Positions 45,660-55,249 of a stretch of 64,000 bases of DNA are shown piece by piece. The translations under genes were made by a program, and so were the position numbers. Under the pieces are notes generated by a model. The model did no database searches, was not told the DNA's origin, and was given only the letters and a program-made list of their open reading frames with translations. Each line of letters begins with the position of its first letter. The stretch's first letter is position 1. The DNA is from Phycomyces nitens (taxonomy: Eukaryota; Mucoromycota; Mucoromycetes; Mucorales; Phycomycetaceae): positions 1,798,001 to 1,862,000 of the forward strand of contig JAHRBC010000006.1 in NCBI GenBank assembly GCA_022702545.1, given 5' to 3'.

Positions 45660-46281
45660 ACAAGGTTCAGGGTGATATATATATATTTATATATAAAAAA
45701 ATATAAAGCAAGATTGGCAAAAATCCAATTTTAGTAAATATAAAAGTGCTCTTTTGCAAGATTTAATCAAGAATCAACGACCATTTGGTTTATATTTTTG
45801 GCCTTTAAAGAACAAAATGGTCCTTGGAAAATCCAATTTCATTGTCAACCAATACTACACACAGTTTCAGAAGAAAAGATTGGTGAGATTATTGACAATT
45901 GACTAGATATAAATAACAAATGGTATTGTATAAAGCAAAAGGTCTAGTAAACCTTGGTCAACAGGTACTAGTTGGTAAAGCACATCTTTTTTGATAATCA
46001 TTGTTTACTTTGGCAGTAGATCATGCCTTTTGAAAATTAAAAACTTATATCTCTCTCTTGAGAAAATAATAGCAAAATTGTCTCGGTGCTCCTTTTGTCC
46101 ATAAAAGATTTACAAACATGTGCAATTTCTGGTGAATTTTCTTCTTCTTCAAGAAAAGGGCTTTAGGCAACAACTAATCATATCAGTTTTATAGAATAAA
46201 ATATATACCTTTGAGTATCACACTAGAGAATAATAAACGAGGCCAATATTGACAATATCAAATACATTTTAATTTCTTAAT
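45660..46281. other. intergenic, AT-rich
   Basis: No gene or repeat is recognised. It holds the 3' ends of the convergent acetyl-CoA transporter and piggyBac-like genes. Confidence 0.45.
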
Positions 46282-47104
46282 TTAATTTTCACTCGAGAGT
46301 GCACTGAGATTGATATAAATAATTTCAGTCATTGTTTCGAGCATCTCTCGTTTATACTTTGGGTTAAAGGTGCTGATGCTTTCATCAATATCGTCCATCT
46401 TCAAAATATTAGACATCTCCAAAAACGCTTCATCGTAACAGCTGACATTAGCCAGGCCCTTTCTTAGGTCAAAGGCGTAATCTTGAAGTGATATAGATAG
46501 TGATAGCCGTTGGTTCATATATAAAGATATCGGGAGGTCTGTTTTAATAGCTTGTAAGCAACATAGGTTATAGAATGCGATTTCAAGAAATACAGCCATG
46601 TGTGTTGTAAATGAATTTGTAGATAAAAGCTTCGTATAGAATAAACGGTTTATGATTTCTTTAATGTAAACATTGATATCTATTGAAGGTTAGTACTATG
46701 AAAGCGTTGTTGTCTTTGGTACCTTTAACAGAATCGTACTCTTGGAAAACCGTGATCTGTTGGGCACTCTGCTCCGAGAAGCTATTCTCTGCATATATTA
46801 TCTCGGGGTCATTGAGCACATCTTCCACAATTTCATTGGTAGTTATTCCACAGTTTGCTATGATCAGCTTGTCTTCCTTGCCGCTCTTTTGTATAATGTA
46901 CCAATATGGATCCTTTGATATCAAGGCAACATTTTCGTGACCTGGTTTGAGAATAGTCGCGAGGTGTTTGTATTCCTTTCTATCTTTATGCTTTGTTTTT
47001 GGTGGATATACTTGCATAATACAATAAAGGCCATTTTCTTTCAAGAAAACCGGGATATGTGGTGTTCCGTTCCAGCAATCTGAAATTATTATTCTTTCTG
47101 TATG

Positions 47105-47108
47105 ATGC
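47105..47108. repeat. target-site duplication, left copy (ATGC)
   Basis: ATGC directly precedes the 5' LTR and is repeated directly after the 3' LTR at 52640-52643, as expected for integrase-mediated insertion. Confidence 0.85.
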
Positions 47109-47382
47109 TGAAATGGACTGCCCAAATACAATGATATCTACTCGATGCAACTCTAAGTTACACATCGTAAATTGATGTTACAATTTACTTTGTTAAATTA
47201 CCCATTTCTTACTTCTTACAATTTCTCTTTCCCTTCCCATTTGCCAAACAATTATTCAATAACTTTCCCAAACCAACGAACACACTTTCGGTATGGTTTT
47301 TATATCATTATATCTTATCCTTGTTAACATCTCTCGTAGTTGGTTTTTATTATTTTATAAATAAAGTTTACAATCCACAACA
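47109..47382 (+). repeat. 5' LTR (274 bp)
   Basis: Starts TGAAATGGACTG and ends CACAACA (TG...CA). It contains a TTTTATAAATAAAG promoter/poly(A)-like segment near its end. The primer-binding site probably starts two bases after it (TGGTGCCTTCTGCCAG, complementary to a tRNA 3' end with CCA). Confidence 0.95.
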
Positions 47383-47490
47383 TTTGGTGCCTTCTGCCAG
47401 AACTAGAATACCAACCTGCAAGCCCAACAATTAAACCCGGCAATAGGATTTGATATTCTTTTCTGCTACTAAAAAAAAGATCCTTATACA

Positions 47491-50400
47491 ATGGCCACAA
47501 TGACAATCAAGTGTCCTGAGTTCAGGAAGGGCAAGGATCCAGAATTATGGCTTCGTCGATACGAGAAAAATGGAACATTCAACAAGTGGACAGACGAAAA
47601 CAAACTGCAAAACGTCGAGAATTGGCTTAACGGCAGTGCTTATAAGTGGTCTGCTGACCAAGATTTCAAAACATGGAAAGAGTTCAAGGAGAGTTTCCTT
47701 GACGAGTATGGAAAGAAAATAAGTCTCCCCAAGGTAGTCAACAAAATCCTTAACTTTTCAATGAAGCGAAAAGAATCGGCCAAACAGTACATTGAGAGAT
47801 TCGAAAAGCTTCGAAAGTCTTACGAAAAAGAACGTCTAAGATTGGCACGTCGAGTCGAGCGTGACATGGATTCGGATGATGAGACTAAACCAGATAAAAC
47901 TCCCACGTTGAATGCAAAGGAACTGGACAGGATTGAACAATTCACCGAACTCACCATTTCCGAACGAGGATTTGTCAAGAAATTTATAAGAGGAATTAAG
48001 TCGAGGAGTCTCAGAAGTATCATGAGAAGCGAATCTCCAGACACGTTAAAAGAAGCTTACAAAGCCCTCAAAGACAACTGTGATTCAGACGATGAGTCCT
48101 CTGACTCTGATGAATCTGAAGAGTCCGATTCGACAAGTTCTCACGAGTCAACAGCTGATGAATCATCCTCTAGCTCAGACGAAGAAAACACACAAAAAAG
48201 GAAAAGGAAAACAAAAAAATCCAAAGATTCCAAGGAAAACAAAACCCAAACCAAAGAAAAGCCAACAAAGAAAACAAAATCGCCCGCCTCGGATGACATT
48301 GAACAACTTGTAAAAGAATTTAAAGAAATGAGCTTACTACTGTTGAACGAAGTCAAGAAGTCTAATGAACAGAAAGCTAAACCCAAGAATGGCTTCGTCT
48401 GTTACAATTGCCAAGCAACTGATCATGTGGTTTCTGAATGTACGAATCCATGTAAGTTGTGCCAGGACCCGAATCATCGTCACTTTCAGTGTTCGTTGTA
48501 CAAACCCAAGAAACGAAATCCTGCAGCAGCAATGATAATGGAGGATTATGAGGAATGCTTGGTTGCTGAAAGATCAAATAAGAGCAAGATGATCCCTGTA
48601 AACGATAAAGTGGAACCTAAGAATCTAGCACTAGGCGTAAAAACTCCAAAATCTATGGTACAGAAGTCCACCCGTTCAGGTGTTTCTTTTGGAAAAGGTC
48701 CGGTAGCAAAGACATTTAAGAAATCCTCTCAAGTTCCAAAGAAGATTGAGGTACCCACGGCAACGAATCAAGCAACATATCAAAACCCCCAAATGCCCTA
48801 CACTTTCATTCAAGAAGATCCTCAAGCAGAATATCAAGATGTTGAGATGAAGGAAGTAAAGGACAGAAAACCTACCCACATTGCCAATCCACCCCTTGAA
48901 ATGAACGAATTAGTCAATAGACCGGTGTACAGTTTGTCCCTGGCTCAAATTGCAGACATATCTGCTGGGGTCAGAACGCAAATAAAGGGTGCACTGACAA
49001 AGCCACACCGTAAAGTCATCAAATCTATCTTTAATGGTAACAAGGAAGCAACCATGTTAGTTGACGAGGCGTCTTGGGACGAATATGACATAGGCCCTAT
49101 CATTCCAAAAGGTAACGGTGCCCCAAGAACAAGAGGTTCCGTTAACGGAGTTCCATGTGAAATGATCCTTGACGGTGGTTGCACTCCGTGCATAATAAGC
49201 AAGAACTTCGTACAACGACTTGGGATAACACACCTTCAGGAAGCATCAAGAGAACTGATGTTAGGCGACGGAAGTTTCACAAAACCCTGTGGAATTGCAT
49301 TGGATCTCATTATAAATGTTGGTGATATCAGCCAGATCAAGTTCAGGGCATTGTGCCTAGACGTAGGCGACAAGTACGATTTCCTAATCGGTCGTCTTGG
49401 GTTCCATCATTTGCGTATTGGAACCGACTGGACCACACATTTCTGGTATGTCAGGACGGACACTGGAGTTGTCCCATGCGAGGTTTATTACGAACCGCAG
49501 AATATTATTCATAACAACCAAGAAGAATCAGAACCAGAAGTATCTGATGAAGAAATTGATGAAGAATTGAGTGATGAGTTCATGCTGATAGTTGCGTCTG
49601 ATGAAGAAGTCGAAGACAATGCTCCCACTGAAAGTAATCGTCTTGGAAATCTTCCGGATATCATCAAATCCAATGAATCACTTACCGATAGCCAAAAGAA
49701 TGATATGCTTCAACTGATCAATGAAAATGCCGAATGCTTTGGGACGGATTATGAACATCTTACTCAGACCGATCTTGTCAAATTACACATCGATACAGGG
49801 GATGCGAAGCCTATCTATCGACGTCCGTATCCACTATTGTCCCAAGCTGAACGAGAATACCTTAAACAAGACCTAGAAGCCATGGTCAAAAATGGCATTC
49901 TCGTTCCAAATACCTACTTGCCTTCTAATTCAAAGAACGGAGGATGGAGTTTCCCATGTCGATATGTGAAGAAGAAGACAGGGGACCGACGTCTAGTGAC
50001 TCAATTTCAGGACCTCAACAAAGTAACCATTCGAGACACCTGGCCTTTACCAAACATCCCAGACTTACTCGAAGCGCTGGGTGGGGCTCAACTATATTCT
50101 GCACTTGACATGTTGAAAGGGTTCCATCAGATTGCCGTCGAAGAGACCTCCATTCCAAAGTTAACTATTGCTACTCCATGGGGCAATTATTCGTATCGAG
50201 TAATGCCATTTGGGATCCAAAATGGACCCAGTACTTTCTCTCGTGCGATTTATATGGCAATGTTGCCTTTCCTCGAAAAGTTCGCTGTTGCTTACATTGA
50301 CGACGTAACAGTTTACTCTCACAACTTCCAAGAACATTTAGAACACCTTCGCAAAATATTTCAACGACTTTCGGAGGTCAATATGAAGTTGAATGCAAAT

Positions 50401-52368
50401 AAATGCTTTCTAGCTCGCAGAGACATCGACCTTCTTGGCTTCAATGTGTCCTCTCAAGGAATCAAACCACTGGTCTCCAAGATTAAGAAAATCCAGGAAT
50501 TCCCGCGCCCAATCAACGAGACTGGAATCCGTGCTTTCGTGAACCTTTGCGGATTCTATAGACGACATATCCAGCTATTCAGCGACATCGCGAGTCCGTT
50601 AAATGCATTACTGAAAAAGAACGTTGAGTTCGCTTGGTCCCCAGCTTGCGAGATTGCTTTCAATCAATTGAAACAGGCCGTAGTTAATTCCGCTATCCTG
50701 GCTTTCCCCAAACCAAATGAGCCATACAAATTGTTCACTGATGCGTCTGACATAGGGATAGGAGCAGTTTTGTCCCAAGATGATGATGAAGGCATTGATA
50801 GACCTATTTGTTTTTTGTCCCGGAAACTGCTTCCAGCCGAGGTCAAATACCCTATAGTCGAAAAGGAATTACTTGCCGTAATTTACGCTTTCAAGAAGCT
50901 CAGAAAATATCTGTTCGACAAACCCTTTTCACTTTTCACCGACAATGCTGCAGTCAGCTATTTATTTTCAAAAACTGATCCAAACCAAAGACTCCAACGA
51001 TGGGTTTTGGCTACACAAGAATTCCGCTTCAAAGTAACTCACATCCCAGGCAAAACAAATGTAGTTGCGGATGCCCTTTCCAGATACCCACCTCAAGAAC
51101 AACCCAATGAGTCGGATGGCGAAGACAATTTAGAGAGTCTGTATGACCACTTGTTGTTGGAAGAAGTCCCATACGAGCAGTGGCTCCAAGAAATATTGTA
51201 TTACCTTTACAACCCGGGATCATCTCAAATCGGTCAAGACATCAGAAGCAAAGCTTTCAGATACAAAGTTCACGAGCGACATCTTTACCGACAAATAGGA
51301 AAAAGATTTGTTCGTATACCATTTAAAAACGAACGCATTAGTATTCTTCAAGAGATACATGACGGTCATGGCCACTTCGGCCAACACGCTTCTTGGTCCC
51401 GTCTTTATTTTGAATATTGGTGGCCCTCCGCTTTCAATGATCTACGTAAATACATCCAAACCTGTAGAGAGTGCCAGTTATTTGCCAACCTGTCTAAACA
51501 ACCAAGTCTGGGATCTGTACCCGTTTTCCGTCTCTTTGAGCAATTCTCAATTGATTTTGTTGGTCCTTTCCCAGTTTCTTCCAGAGGAAATGCTTATGTG
51601 ATAGTAGCCATAGAAAACTTTACCCGATGGCCTATTGCTTTGGCTACCGAAAAGGCGGATGCTGCAAATGTTGCTTCTTTCTTGTATGAGCATGTTTTCT
51701 GCCAATTTGGTCCACCTACACATTTACTTTCTGATAATGGAAAACATTTTGACAATGAAATGGTCGAATCTTTCCTGGCTCTAGTCAAAACTCATCATCG
51801 TTTCTCGTCCCCGTATCATCCCCAAACGAATGGCATGGTCGAAAAGTTAAACGGAACTCTTACCAAATCGTTAAAGAAACTTTCAATCGCACATCCCGAA
51901 GATTGGGATCTTCATTTGCCCGCAGTTTTGTATTCCTATCGAACAAAATCTCACGAAGCTCTCAAGGTTTCCCCATTCGAATTATTGTATGGTCAGTCAC
52001 CCAGGTCATACCGACAAGATATCCTTCAAAGTTTTGGGTTATCCCTTGGATACGAACGTCTCAACAAGCTAGTCAACCGAACTGTTTTGTCTGAAGATCA
52101 AGTCCCTGATTACCCTGACCAACCAGTCGAAGAAAATATTTATGCTCCAGGAACCAAGGTGATCAGGATTCGTCCGAACAAAACAAGCAAATTGGATACC
52201 AAGTTTTCTCCAGAGATATATGTGGTAATTGCTGGATTCAACAACGGCACTTATCAATTAGCAGACTTACAAGGAAGACTCTTGAAAAGAAGAGTAAACA
52301 AATCCACTATTCGCCGTTTCCATGAGCGTTTTAACACACATGACACTTCTTTAGTGATGGGAGGATGA
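47491..52368 (+). CDS. Ty3/gypsy Gag-Pol polyprotein
   Basis: Single frame of 1625 aa without frameshift. Gag (1 to about 300) has acidic Ser-rich and Lys-rich stretches, then a zinc knuckle (CYNCQATDHVVSEC, from C304). Protease: MILDGGCTPCIISKNF, with catalytic D561 in DGG instead of the usual DSG/DTG. Reverse transcriptase: YIDD at 935-938, with LDMLKGFHQI and MPFGIQNGPSTFSRAI. RNase H: FTDASDIGIGAVLSQ (D1084) and EKELLAVIYAFKKLRKYL. Integrase: HHCC finger (HGHFGQH, CRECQ), then D1355, D1415 and E1451 (DD35E), followed by a basic C-terminal region resembling a chromo-like tail. The stop codon TGA is the first three bases of the 3' LTR. Confidence 0.97.
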   Translation: MATMTIKCPEFRKGKDPELWLRRYEKNGTFNKWTDENKLQNVENWLNGSAYKWSADQDFKTWKEFKESFLDEYGKKISLPKVVNKILNFSMKRKESAKQYIERFEKLRKSYEKERLRLARRVERDMDSDDETKPDKTPTLNAKELDRIEQFTELTISERGFVKKFIRGIKSRSLRSIMRSESPDTLKEAYKALKDNCDSDDESSDSDESEESDSTSSHESTADESSSSSDEENTQKRKRKTKKSKDSKENKTQTKEKPTKKTKSPASDDIEQLVKEFKEMSLLLLNEVKKSNEQKAKPKNGFVCYNCQATDHVVSECTNPCKLCQDPNHRHFQCSLYKPKKRNPAAAMIMEDYEECLVAERSNKSKMIPVNDKVEPKNLALGVKTPKSMVQKSTRSGVSFGKGPVAKTFKKSSQVPKKIEVPTATNQATYQNPQMPYTFIQEDPQAEYQDVEMKEVKDRKPTHIANPPLEMNELVNRPVYSLSLAQIADISAGVRTQIKGALTKPHRKVIKSIFNGNKEATMLVDEASWDEYDIGPIIPKGNGAPRTRGSVNGVPCEMILDGGCTPCIISKNFVQRLGITHLQEASRELMLGDGSFTKPCGIALDLIINVGDISQIKFRALCLDVGDKYDFLIGRLGFHHLRIGTDWTTHFWYVRTDTGVVPCEVYYEPQNIIHNNQEESEPEVSDEEIDEELSDEFMLIVASDEEVEDNAPTESNRLGNLPDIIKSNESLTDSQKNDMLQLINENAECFGTDYEHLTQTDLVKLHIDTGDAKPIYRRPYPLLSQAEREYLKQDLEAMVKNGILVPNTYLPSNSKNGGWSFPCRYVKKKTGDRRLVTQFQDLNKVTIRDTWPLPNIPDLLEALGGAQLYSALDMLKGFHQIAVEETSIPKLTIATPWGNYSYRVMPFGIQNGPSTFSRAIYMAMLPFLEKFAVAYIDDVTVYSHNFQEHLEHLRKIFQRLSEVNMKLNANKCFLARRDIDLLGFNVSSQGIKPLVSKIKKIQEFPRPINETGIRAFVNLCGFYRRHIQLFSDIASPLNALLKKNVEFAWSPACEIAFNQLKQAVVNSAILAFPKPNEPYKLFTDASDIGIGAVLSQDDDEGIDRPICFLSRKLLPAEVKYPIVEKELLAVIYAFKKLRKYLFDKPFSLFTDNAAVSYLFSKTDPNQRLQRWVLATQEFRFKVTHIPGKTNVVADALSRYPPQEQPNESDGEDNLESLYDHLLLEEVPYEQWLQEILYYLYNPGSSQIGQDIRSKAFRYKVHERHLYRQIGKRFVRIPFKNERISILQEIHDGHGHFGQHASWSRLYFEYWWPSAFNDLRKYIQTCRECQLFANLSKQPSLGSVPVFRLFEQFSIDFVGPFPVSSRGNAYVIVAIENFTRWPIALATEKADAANVASFLYEHVFCQFGPPTHLLSDNGKHFDNEMVESFLALVKTHHRFSSPYHPQTNGMVEKLNGTLTKSLKKLSIAHPEDWDLHLPAVLYSYRTKSHEALKVSPFELLYGQSPRSYRQDILQSFGLSLGYERLNKLVNRTVLSEDQVPDYPDQPVEENIYAPGTKVIRIRPNKTSKLDTKFSPEIYVVIAGFNNGTYQLADLQGRLLKRRVNKSTIRRFHERFNTHDTSLVMGG

Positions 52369-52639
52369 AATGGACTGCCCAAATACAATGATATCTACTC
52401 GATGCAACTCTAAGTTACACATCGTAAATTGATGTTACAATTTACTTTGTTAAATTACCCATTTCTTACTTCTTACAATTTCTCTTTCCCTTCCCATTTG
52501 CCAAACAATTATTCAATAACTTTCCCAAACCAACGAACACACTTTCGGTATGGTTTTTATATCATTATATCTTATCCTTGTTAACATCTCTCGTAGTTGG
52601 TTTTTATTATTTTATAAATAAAGTTTACAATCCACAACA
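52366..52639 (+). repeat. 3' LTR (274 bp)
   Basis: Identical to the 5' LTR. It is preceded by a short polypurine tract (GATGGGAGGA) for plus-strand priming, and its first three bases supply the Gag-Pol stop codon. Confidence 0.95.
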
Positions 52640-52643
52640 ATGC
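52640..52643. repeat. target-site duplication, right copy (ATGC)
   Basis: Matches the ATGC before the 5' LTR. Merging the two copies restores the host codons for Trp-His-His-Thr in the piggyBac-like gene. Confidence 0.85.
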
Positions 52644-53742
52644 CAAGGCTTGGTTATTTTCTTGAAAGTATTAATTTGCGCTTCAATAAAAGCCATTTGG
52701 TCAACATTGGACTCCTTGTGGGGTTGGAAATTGACTTGAATTATGCTTGATGTTGCTTTGTCGACAAGTACTCCCAGCTGTTCTACGTTGTCATGGTTTC
52801 TTACGACTTTTTTGTGGAAAATTAGGTACCTTTCGGGGATAATCTTGGCAACAAGATTCTTATTGAAAGCACGTTCAAAATTTCCAATGCCATTATCAGA
52901 ACTTTATAACATTAGCATTAGCATTAATATTAGTCTTGATACTTTAAAACTTTTTTTTTGTATTTTCAAATACTTACAAACAGGTCGAAAGGTCAGCTAA
53001 AGCCAAGACTTTTGACAATGTCTCGAATCTTTCCATTGTCATGTACATATTAATGTCTCTAGGACGCATCGTTACTGCTAAATATCCCCAAAATTCACAG
53101 ATTGGTTCGTCTATCCGTTCCAACTTTAACAAAAGTATCGAAATCCATATAAGAAACTCTCCATAATTGACCAATGGTTTTAGCTTATCATGCTCACGTA
53201 GGCGCAGATTGGTGGCAGGAATTACGATATTGTGAATATAATTTTCCGGAAGAAGGTTGATATAATGCAAAGATATTGGTATTCTTTCTGCTCTTGGCAC
53301 GATAGGTATCTTTTGACTAGTAAATTTACAAGTGTCCGGACAATTGTAAATATAGATTTTTCCTGGTTTTATGGTTGACCAAGCCCAATATTCTTGGGGA
53401 TTATCCAGACTTTTCCAAAACAATCTTTTGTTTGTAAAATATGCTAGGTCTTTATATGACGGTTCTATGGATACATAAAACTCGATTTAATTTACTTGCC
53501 AGCTATCTGTCAATTTGCTTACCACTTGCAAGTATATATTTAAGTGGAATATTGTAATTCTCTTTACAAAAATCATCGAGGCTGACAGAATAGTGTCCCG
53601 GTTCAGTAGATTGTACAATTAATTTGCCCGTTAAAACTGCCTGTTCTTCTAAACCGGGTTTAGATAGGCCAAATAGCTCACTGTTTTCATCTTCCAAAGC
53701 CCTTTTGCTAATAATAATATTTTCTCCTGGGCACAATTGCAT

Positions 53743-54401
53743 TGATGTACTCTTTTCTTCTTCTAGAAAATATGATAAATAAAAGCAAATACGACATCAA
53801 ATATTTTTAAACAGTGAATTTATAATTTATTTTGTATTCAACCCATGGTTCTTTTTTATTATTATTATTCCTAGTTCAAATATCCTTCATTCCAAAGTTT
53901 GATATGATTGTTTTCTTGTTTTTTAAAAAATCCAAATACTGTAAATTACAAAAAAAAAACATGCATCCCTTTAAAATAAAGCTTTGTCGTTTACTTTTTG
54001 TCAAGTCTCGACTGGGTGTATCTTGCTAATGCTTGACTTAGATAAGTTTTGCAATAGATCACCACCAACTAGGACGTTTAGGATAAATAGGAATATAGAG
54101 AATTGAATGCTTTTTATTGTTACAAATCGTTGTAGTATTTATACAGATTTTATGAGTGAAACTATCTAAACTAATTACTCTTTACTCAAGACACATTGGT
54201 TATCTCTTTATGAGAGGCGATGAGAATATGTCTTGGTTTTACAAAAAGGGGAACCAATCGGTATAACATTGAGGACATATGTTAAAAGCATTACCGATTG
54301 GGTACCTGATTATCTGGGTTATTATTCGCTATGTCAACTCTGACATTTTAAACATCAAGTTTGATATTTGCACCAAGACATCCAAAAAAACAAAAAGCAA
54401 T
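53743..54401. other. intergenic, AT-rich
   Basis: Upstream region of the piggyBac-like gene. No complete gene is seen. Missing 5' exons of the transposase could lie in the first 100 bases. A poly(T)-forming tract on the minus strand at 54382-54398 terminates the tRNA gene. Confidence 0.4.
54382..54398 (-). terminator. RNA polymerase III terminator of tRNA-Phe
   Basis: On the minus strand the bases right after the tRNA read GCTTTTTGTTTTTTT: two T runs of five and seven, the normal Pol III stop signal. Confidence 0.8.
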
Positions 54402-54474
54402 TGCCACAAGTGTGGATTGAACACACGACCTTTAGATCTTCAGTCTAACGCTCTCCCAGCTGAGCTATTGCGGC
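54402..54474 (-). tRNA. tRNA-Phe (anticodon GAA)
   Basis: 73 nt, intronless. The acceptor stem GCCGCAA/TTGTGGC pairs with one G-U. The D arm is GCTCAGCTGGGAGAGC (A box), the anticodon arm TTAGA-CTGAAGA-TCTAA carries GAA, and the T arm is GTGTG-TTCAATC-CACAC (B box), with discriminator A. All four stems pair, so the gene looks functional. TFIIIC, one of whose subunits is encoded in this window, would bind its A and B boxes. Confidence 0.97.
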
Positions 54475-55249
54475 TTACTGATGGAACCTTGTATTTTTAA
54501 ACATATTTAATCCAACACCAAAAACACAACTGGTCCGGCTCGGACTTGCGTTTTTGGCGTGTCGGACAATGATATTTTCATCGAAATGTCCGATGGCCCG
54601 GCAATAAAATGGTTGTCTTTATTTTTTGAGCCCATTGTTTTCATTTCCAATTATTTATTTATTTTTCAACTTGAGATTTTGCCACACTATTTATTATAAA
54701 TTAAAAAAAATCTTTATTTAATCATCTTGATATTTTATGCCATTATTAAAGTTGGTTTGAAATATTTAACAAAATACTATTGATTATTTCAAGGCTCTAG
54801 ATATTTTTTTTATTTGATCTACTAGGTGGTAGACCATATATATTGGATGTGTATTGGTCCCAATTTTTTAATAATACTTTTGCTTGACTTATCCTCGATT
54901 TTGTTAATTACATTCATATAGAAATATAATAATAATAATAATAATAATAAAATAAAACTAGATATGTTTATCGTGTGCAGAGTATTTCCAATAATTTCTT
55001 TATGGAATATCACGATTGAAATCGAGATATCCTAGATATCCTGCGTGATATCATTACACATTCAATATAACCAAGATGGATTACGGTCAGATGTATTATT
55101 ACATAGTACTTGTTTGTCAAACCAGATCTAGTTGAACGAAATATATATATATATATAATATTTATGTTATTTGTACAGAATAATAACCTTTAACCCACAT
55201 AGCTTACAAACACTGCATTTGTATTTGTTATTGTAGAATAAATTTTATT
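54475..55249. other. intergenic between tRNA-Phe and SPT8
   Basis: AT-rich except for a GC-richer patch at 54530-54605 (GGTCCGGCTCGGAC and ATGTCCGATGGCCCGGC), in which TCGGACA and TGTCCGA form an inverted pair; possibly a transposon end. An AAT run lies at 54928-54950. No gene is found. Confidence 0.45.

Larger units (their letters stand above)
47109..52639 (+). mobile_element. full-length Ty3/gypsy LTR retrotransposon
   Basis: Complete element of 5.5 kb: 5' LTR, primer-binding region, one Gag-Pol frame, purine tract and 3' LTR, flanked by a 4-bp ATGC duplication. Domain order is protease, reverse transcriptase, RNase H, integrase, which places it in Ty3/gypsy. The two LTRs are identical by eye over 274 bp and the coding frame is open, so the insertion is recent and may still be active. 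It lies antisense to the interrupted piggyBac-like gene. Confidence 0.97.
46282..53742 (-). pseudogene. piggyBac-like transposase gene split by a retrotransposon
   Basis: Host-gene exons on the minus strand: 53523-53742, 52978-53464, 52640-52901 continuing after the insert at 46723-47104, and 46282-46679. Without the insert and one copy of the 4-bp duplication these give one uninterrupted frame of 582 codons. The order resembles fungal piggyBac-type transposases: INLLPENYIHNIVIPATN, GEFLIWISILLLKLERIDEP, an RPRDINMYMTMERFETLSKVLAL segment, then IIISDCWNGTPHIPVFLKENGLYC at the second-acid region. The first catalytic Asp block (LDESM) is not recognisable, so it may have been catalytically dead or domesticated before disruption. 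An acceptor-like TTTCTAG 21 nt before the ATG suggests upstream exons may be missing. Confidence 0.65.
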
